Origin: Bacteroidales bacterium
Lineage (GTDB): Bacteria; Bacteroidota; Bacteroidia; Bacteroidales; UBA7960
Length of the DNA stretch: 8,430 bases
Assembly (NCBI GenBank): GCA_007128045.1
Contig: SKYG01000066.1
Location: 1 to 8,430 of the forward strand
Reading direction: 5' to 3'
In this document: positions 6,395 through 8,430 of the stretch, one piece after another
Position numbering within the stretch: position 1 is the stretch's first letter
Layout: each line of letters starts with the position of its first letter
Translations under genes and position numbers: made by a program
The notes under the pieces: model-generated
The model's database searches: none
What the model was told of the DNA's origin: nothing
The model's input: only the letters and a program-made list of their open reading frames with translations

Positions 6395-7015
6395 ATGTTA
6401 CTAAAGATATATCCCGAAAACCCGAACCCCAGATACATTCAGATGATTGCCGGATGTTTACGGCAGGGAGGTGTTATCATTTACCCCACAGATACAGTAT
6501 ATGCAATAGGTTGTGACATCATGCAATCAAAGGCTGTTGAACGTGTTGCGCAAATCAAAGGCATCAAGGCCGAAAAGGCAAACTTTTCGATGATATGCTA
6601 CAACCTGCAACACATCTCTGACTACACAAAACCTTTTAGCACCAGTGTGTATAAAGCAATGAAAAAAGCATTGCCAGGACCTTATACCTTTATCCTTAAC
6701 GCCAACAACCAGGTACCCCGGATCTTTCAAAGCAGAAAAAAGACAATAGGTATCCGTGTGCCCGACAACGAAATCGTTCGTGAAATAGTAAAAGAACTTG
6801 GCAATCCCATTATATCAACATCCGTCTACGACGATGACCAAATCCTGGAATATACCACAGATCCGGAACTGATACATGAAAAATACGAAAGCCTGGTAGA
6901 CATTGTCATTGATGGCGGATATGGCGACAATCAAGCCTCCACCGTTATCGACTGTACTACCGGTGAGCTCATGCTTGTCAGACAAGGCAAAGGCAACTTC
7001 GATGAAATCTTTTAA
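6395..7015 (+). CDS. yciO: YciO-type member of the Sua5/YciO/YrdC family
   Basis: The 206-residue protein has the Sua5/YciO/YrdC double-stranded-RNA-binding-like fold: YPTDTVYAIGC (30-40), GPYTFIL (95-101), RKKTIGIRVP (114-123) and STVIDC (182-187). Database pipelines would likely name it L-threonylcarbamoyladenylate synthase, the first enzyme of tRNA t6A formation. However, the KxR and SxN residues that define TsaC/YrdC are not kept: the region reads K55-G-I57-K58 and S143-V-Y145. E. coli YciO likewise lacks them and also begins with a PDNP-like stretch (here YPENP, 6-10) and has the same length. So YciO subfamily is the better name, with role unsettled. The ATG at 6395 is preferred over an in-frame TTG at 6365 that lies inside the promoter. 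It is followed by a cupin gene that overlaps its last 14 nt. Confidence 0.85.
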   Translation: MLLKIYPENPNPRYIQMIAGCLRQGGVIIYPTDTVYAIGCDIMQSKAVERVAQIKGIKAEKANFSMICYNLQHISDYTKPFSTSVYKAMKKALPGPYTFILNANNQVPRIFQSRKKTIGIRVPDNEIVREIVKELGNPIISTSVYDDDQILEYTTDPELIHEKYESLVDIVIDGGYGDNQASTVIDCTTGELMLVRQGKGNFDEIF

Positions 7016-7340
7016 AAGAGGACATGTTTTTTCTTTGGATGGAGTTGTTTTTGACCCGGATCAGGAACATATAGACACCCTCTACAGTAACCGGAATACC
7101 CGGATAAAACGAATTCTGAGCAAGGGACATATAACCCCTCCCGGACAATGGTACGATCAAAAAGAGGATGAATGGGTCATACTGATGCAGGGTAAAGCAA
7201 GTCTTGAATTTGACCATGGCAACATCAGCCACCTGAAAGCAGGCGACCATATACTACTAAACGCTGGTATCAGACACAGAGTATCCTATACAAGTAACAA
7301 CCCACCTTGTATCTGGCTGGCAGTTTATGTGGAGTTGTGA
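7002..7340 (+). CDS. small single-domain cupin protein with incomplete metal-ligand set
   Basis: The 112-residue protein is one cupin barrel. Motif 1 is seen as GQWYDQKEDEWVILMQG (48-64): the glutamate E57 and the following glycine G64 are present, but the two usual histidines are replaced (W/Y and D/Q at those places). Motif 2 is G81-DHILLNAG-IRH92, with the histidine H92 kept at the expected spacing and the proline replaced by asparagine. Small stand-alone cupins with WYDQ and DEW in motif 1 are widespread, with no settled function. The ATG at 7002 is inside the last codons of the yciO-like gene, in another frame, which gives a 14-nt overlap and suggests translational coupling. An earlier in-frame ATG at 6903 would add 33 residues that are not cupin-like and lie within the upstream gene. 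It is a soluble protein and no signal peptide is seen. Fold is confident; ligand unknown. Confidence 0.85.
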   Translation: MKSFKRGHVFSLDGVVFDPDQEHIDTLYSNRNTRIKRILSKGHITPPGQWYDQKEDEWVILMQGKASLEFDHGNISHLKAGDHILLNAGIRHRVSYTSNNPPCIWLAVYVEL

Positions 7341-7351
7341 GTTTCATAGCA

Positions 7352-7397
7352 CCCGTCATCTCGAACGAAGTGAGAGATACCCTGCAGATCGAGGGTT
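7352..7397. repeat. probable dispersed palindromic intergenic element
   Basis: The spacer between cupin and kdsA holds two adjacent inverted repeats: ATCTC (7358-7362) with GAGAT (7374-7378), and ACCCT (7379-7383) with AGGGT (7392-7396). The text GTCATCTCGAACGAAGTGAG resembles a dispersed intergenic element that I recall from many bacterial genomes, with the usual form GTCAT-Y-TCGA...GAAG...GAGRAAT. Only one copy is in this window, so repetition cannot be shown here. Confidence 0.5.
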
Positions 7398-7423
7398 AAT
7401 CAAAAATTGTAACAACGCATACC

Positions 7424-8257
7424 ATGAAACAAGAAATAATGCCAGTACTGAAATCCCTGTTTGAATCTGCGTCCAGTAAGCAGGGGAACTTTTTCCTGAT
7501 TGCCGGACCATGTGTTATCGAGAATGACCAAATGGGATATGAGATTGCCGAAGCAATAAAAAGGATCACCACAGACTTAAACATACCTTATGTGTTTAAG
7601 GCTTCCTACAAAAAAGCTAACCGTTCCCGTTTGGATAGCTTTACTGGGATCGGTGATGAAAAGGCCCTGAACATCATTGATGACATTAGAAAAAGTTTAC
7701 AAATCCCTGTGCTTACAGACATACATACATGTGAAGAAGCCGTGATGGCTTCCGGCAAAGTTGACATTCTGCAAATCCCTGCTTTTCTGTGCCGTCAAAC
7801 AGACTTGCTGGTTGCTGCCGGACAAACGGGTAGTGTCGTAAACATAAAAAAAGGACAGTTTTTATCTCCCGGTGCAATGATCTATGCCATTGAGAAGGTA
7901 CGGTCAACTGGCAACCAACGCATTATGGTGACTGAAAGGGGTACAACATTCGGTTATGGAGATTTGATAATCGACTATAGAGGCATACCTGAAATGCAGG
8001 GCTTTGGAGTTCCGGTTGTGCTCGACGCTACCCACTCTTTGCAACAACCCAATCAATCTAAAGGAGTTACCGGAGGACTGCCACATCTTATTGAAACAGT
8101 AAGCCGTGCAGGTGTCGCAGCAGGCATCGACGGATTGTTTATTGAAACACACCCTGACCCGGCAAACGCAATGTCTGATGGCGCCAATATGCTGAAACTT
8201 GACAAGCTGAAAAAACTGCTTGAAACATTGGTCCGAATCAGAAAAGCTTCCTACTAA
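7424..8257 (+). CDS. kdsA: 3-deoxy-8-phosphooctulonate synthase (Kdo-8-phosphate synthase), metal-dependent type
   Basis: KdsA condenses phosphoenolpyruvate with arabinose-5-phosphate to make Kdo-8-phosphate, the precursor of the Kdo of lipopolysaccharide; it is cytoplasmic. The 277-residue product has the full TIM-barrel signature: IAGPCVIE (26-33), FKASYKKANRSR (58-69, with catalytic-site lysine K59), PVLTDIHTCEEA, DILQIPAFLCRQTDLL, KKGQFLSPG, TERGTTFGYGD and LDATHSLQQP. The metal ligands of the metal-dependent class are all present: C30, H204, E241 and D252, with the same spacings as C11, H185, E222 and D233 of the Aquifex enzyme. The metal-independent enterobacterial type has asparagine in place of the cysteine. 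The ATG at 7424 gives a normal family length; M6 at 7439 is a possible alternative. No clear -7 promoter element is visible in the 83-nt gap, so it may rely on read-through from the cupin or on an unrecognised promoter. Confidence 0.96.
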   Translation: MKQEIMPVLKSLFESASSKQGNFFLIAGPCVIENDQMGYEIAEAIKRITTDLNIPYVFKASYKKANRSRLDSFTGIGDEKALNIIDDIRKSLQIPVLTDIHTCEEAVMASGKVDILQIPAFLCRQTDLLVAAGQTGSVVNIKKGQFLSPGAMIYAIEKVRSTGNQRIMVTERGTTFGYGDLIIDYRGIPEMQGFGVPVVLDATHSLQQPNQSKGVTGGLPHLIETVSRAGVAAGIDGLFIETHPDPANAMSDGANMLKLDKLKKLLETLVRIRKASY

Positions 8258-8340
8258 CCCGGCAACCTGACATCCATAAACAGGGCAACCACAAGGGTTG
8301 CCCCTCAATCAACCCGCAACCCGGTAACCTGGCAACTTAG
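8255..8340. repeat. CAACCCGG-type 8-bp units flanking a hairpin after kdsA
   Basis: Beginning with the kdsA stop codon, TAACCCGG (8255-8262) and CAACCTGA (8263-8270) are 8-bp units. After the hairpin come CAACCCG (8310-8316), CAACCCGG (8317-8324), TAACCTGG (8325-8332) and CAACTTAG (8333-8340). The CAAC core and the 8-bp step recall the repeat at 3909-3980. Confidence 0.6.
8283..8303 (+). terminator. hairpin downstream of kdsA, possible terminator
   Basis: GGGCAACC (8283-8290) pairs perfectly with GGTTGCCC (8296-8303) across a 5-nt loop, 25 nt after the kdsA stop. Position and stability suit a terminator, but no T-run follows on the plus strand, so it may instead stabilise the 3' end or be part of the surrounding repeat. 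Confidence 0.45.
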
Positions 8341-8358
8341 ACAAGGCATGCCTTGTCT
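8339..8358. repeat. 20-bp perfect palindrome, REP-like
   Basis: AGACAAGGCATGCCTTGTCT is its own reverse complement over all 20 bases and is followed by CTAC. Short palindromes that end in CTAC are common as dispersed REP-like elements in Bacteroidota and cyanobacteria, to my knowledge. No transposase is nearby. Confidence 0.65.
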
Positions 8359-8378
8359 CTACCTCTTCAACCTTCACG

Positions 8379-8396
8379 GGCGAAAGATTTGTCGCC
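8379..8396. repeat. second inverted repeat, REP-like
   Basis: GGCGA (8379-8383) pairs with TCGCC (8392-8396) across an 8-nt loop, and ACTAC follows at 8397-8401. It is 20 nt from the 20-bp palindrome and shares its CTAC-type flank, which suggests a pair of related elements. Confidence 0.45.
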
Positions 8397-8430
8397 ACTA
8401 CATGGTTGTCTTTCGACCTTCCGACTTTCA

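Larger units (their letters stand above)
8258..8430. other. non-coding right end of the window
   Basis: No gene is supported in these 173 nt. They hold, in order, 8-bp CAAC-type units, an 8-bp-stem hairpin, a 20-bp palindrome, a 5-bp-stem inverted repeat and TTCGAC-type units (8411-8425) running to the edge. The density of repeats marks it as a spacer that collects dispersed elements. The next gene must begin beyond the window. Confidence 0.7.

Noticed and set aside
6903..7001. N-terminal extension of the cupin gene
   Set aside because: The 33 extra residues lie wholly inside the yciO-like gene, show no cupin features, and a standard ATG at 7002 begins the domain.
7904..8308. 134-residue open frame on the minus strand over the kdsA 3' end
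   Set aside because: It opposes the conserved metal-binding part of kdsA, is rich in cysteine without pattern, and starts inside the hairpin region; it is a shadow frame.
1..8430. defence system, toxin-antitoxin pair or mobile element
   Set aside because: All credible genes belong to housekeeping, envelope or uncharacterised core families, and there is no recombinase, transposase, nuclease or small toxin-like gene.

Overview
The window looks like a core-genome segment of a member of the Bacteroidota, probably near the Bacteroidales/Marinilabiliales. Four lines of evidence support this: several genes belong to families that are largely restricted to or typical of that phylum (TlpA-like thioredoxin with DUF5106, DUF4301, DUF4831); intergenic regions carry matches to the Bacteroidota -7 promoter element TAnnTTTG; start codons have no clear Shine-Dalgarno sequence; and base composition is moderate. 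No rRNA, tRNA, CRISPR array, transposase or phage gene was seen.

Layout, left to right. A 3'-partial view of a TlpA/DUF5106 thioredoxin-like gene (+) enters from the left edge and ends at 979. It converges, with 6 nt between stop codons, on a DUF4301 gene (-, 986-2527). A divergent promoter region (2528-2725) separates DUF4301 from a DUF4831 lipoprotein gene (+, 2726-3895). A 72-bp repeat of nine 8-bp units then fills the leader of a short-chain dehydrogenase gene (+, 3982-4731). That gene converges, again with 6 nt between stops, on a secreted TPR-type protein of unknown function (-, about 4738-6267). A second divergent promoter region (6268-6394) leads to a YciO-type Sua5/YciO/YrdC gene (+, 6395-7015), overlapped by 14 nt by a small cupin gene (+, 7002-7340). 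After an 83-nt gap holding a repeat-like element comes kdsA (+, 7424-8257). The last 173 nt are non-coding and contain 8-bp CAAC-type units, a hairpin, a 20-bp perfect palindrome and a second inverted repeat.

The genes do not form one obvious pathway. KdsA makes Kdo-8-phosphate for lipopolysaccharide. The thioredoxin-like protein, the DUF4831 lipoprotein and the TPR protein are envelope or exported products. YciO plus cupin is the only clearly coupled pair. DUF4301 carries motifs that resemble sugar-nucleotide pyrophosphorylases.

I did not find a convincing new multi-gene system. The most notable signals are the phased 7-8-bp intergenic repeats, the REP-like palindromes after kdsA, the nucleotidyltransferase-like motifs of DUF4301, and a YciO/cupin pair in which both proteins lack hallmark residues of their better-known relatives.
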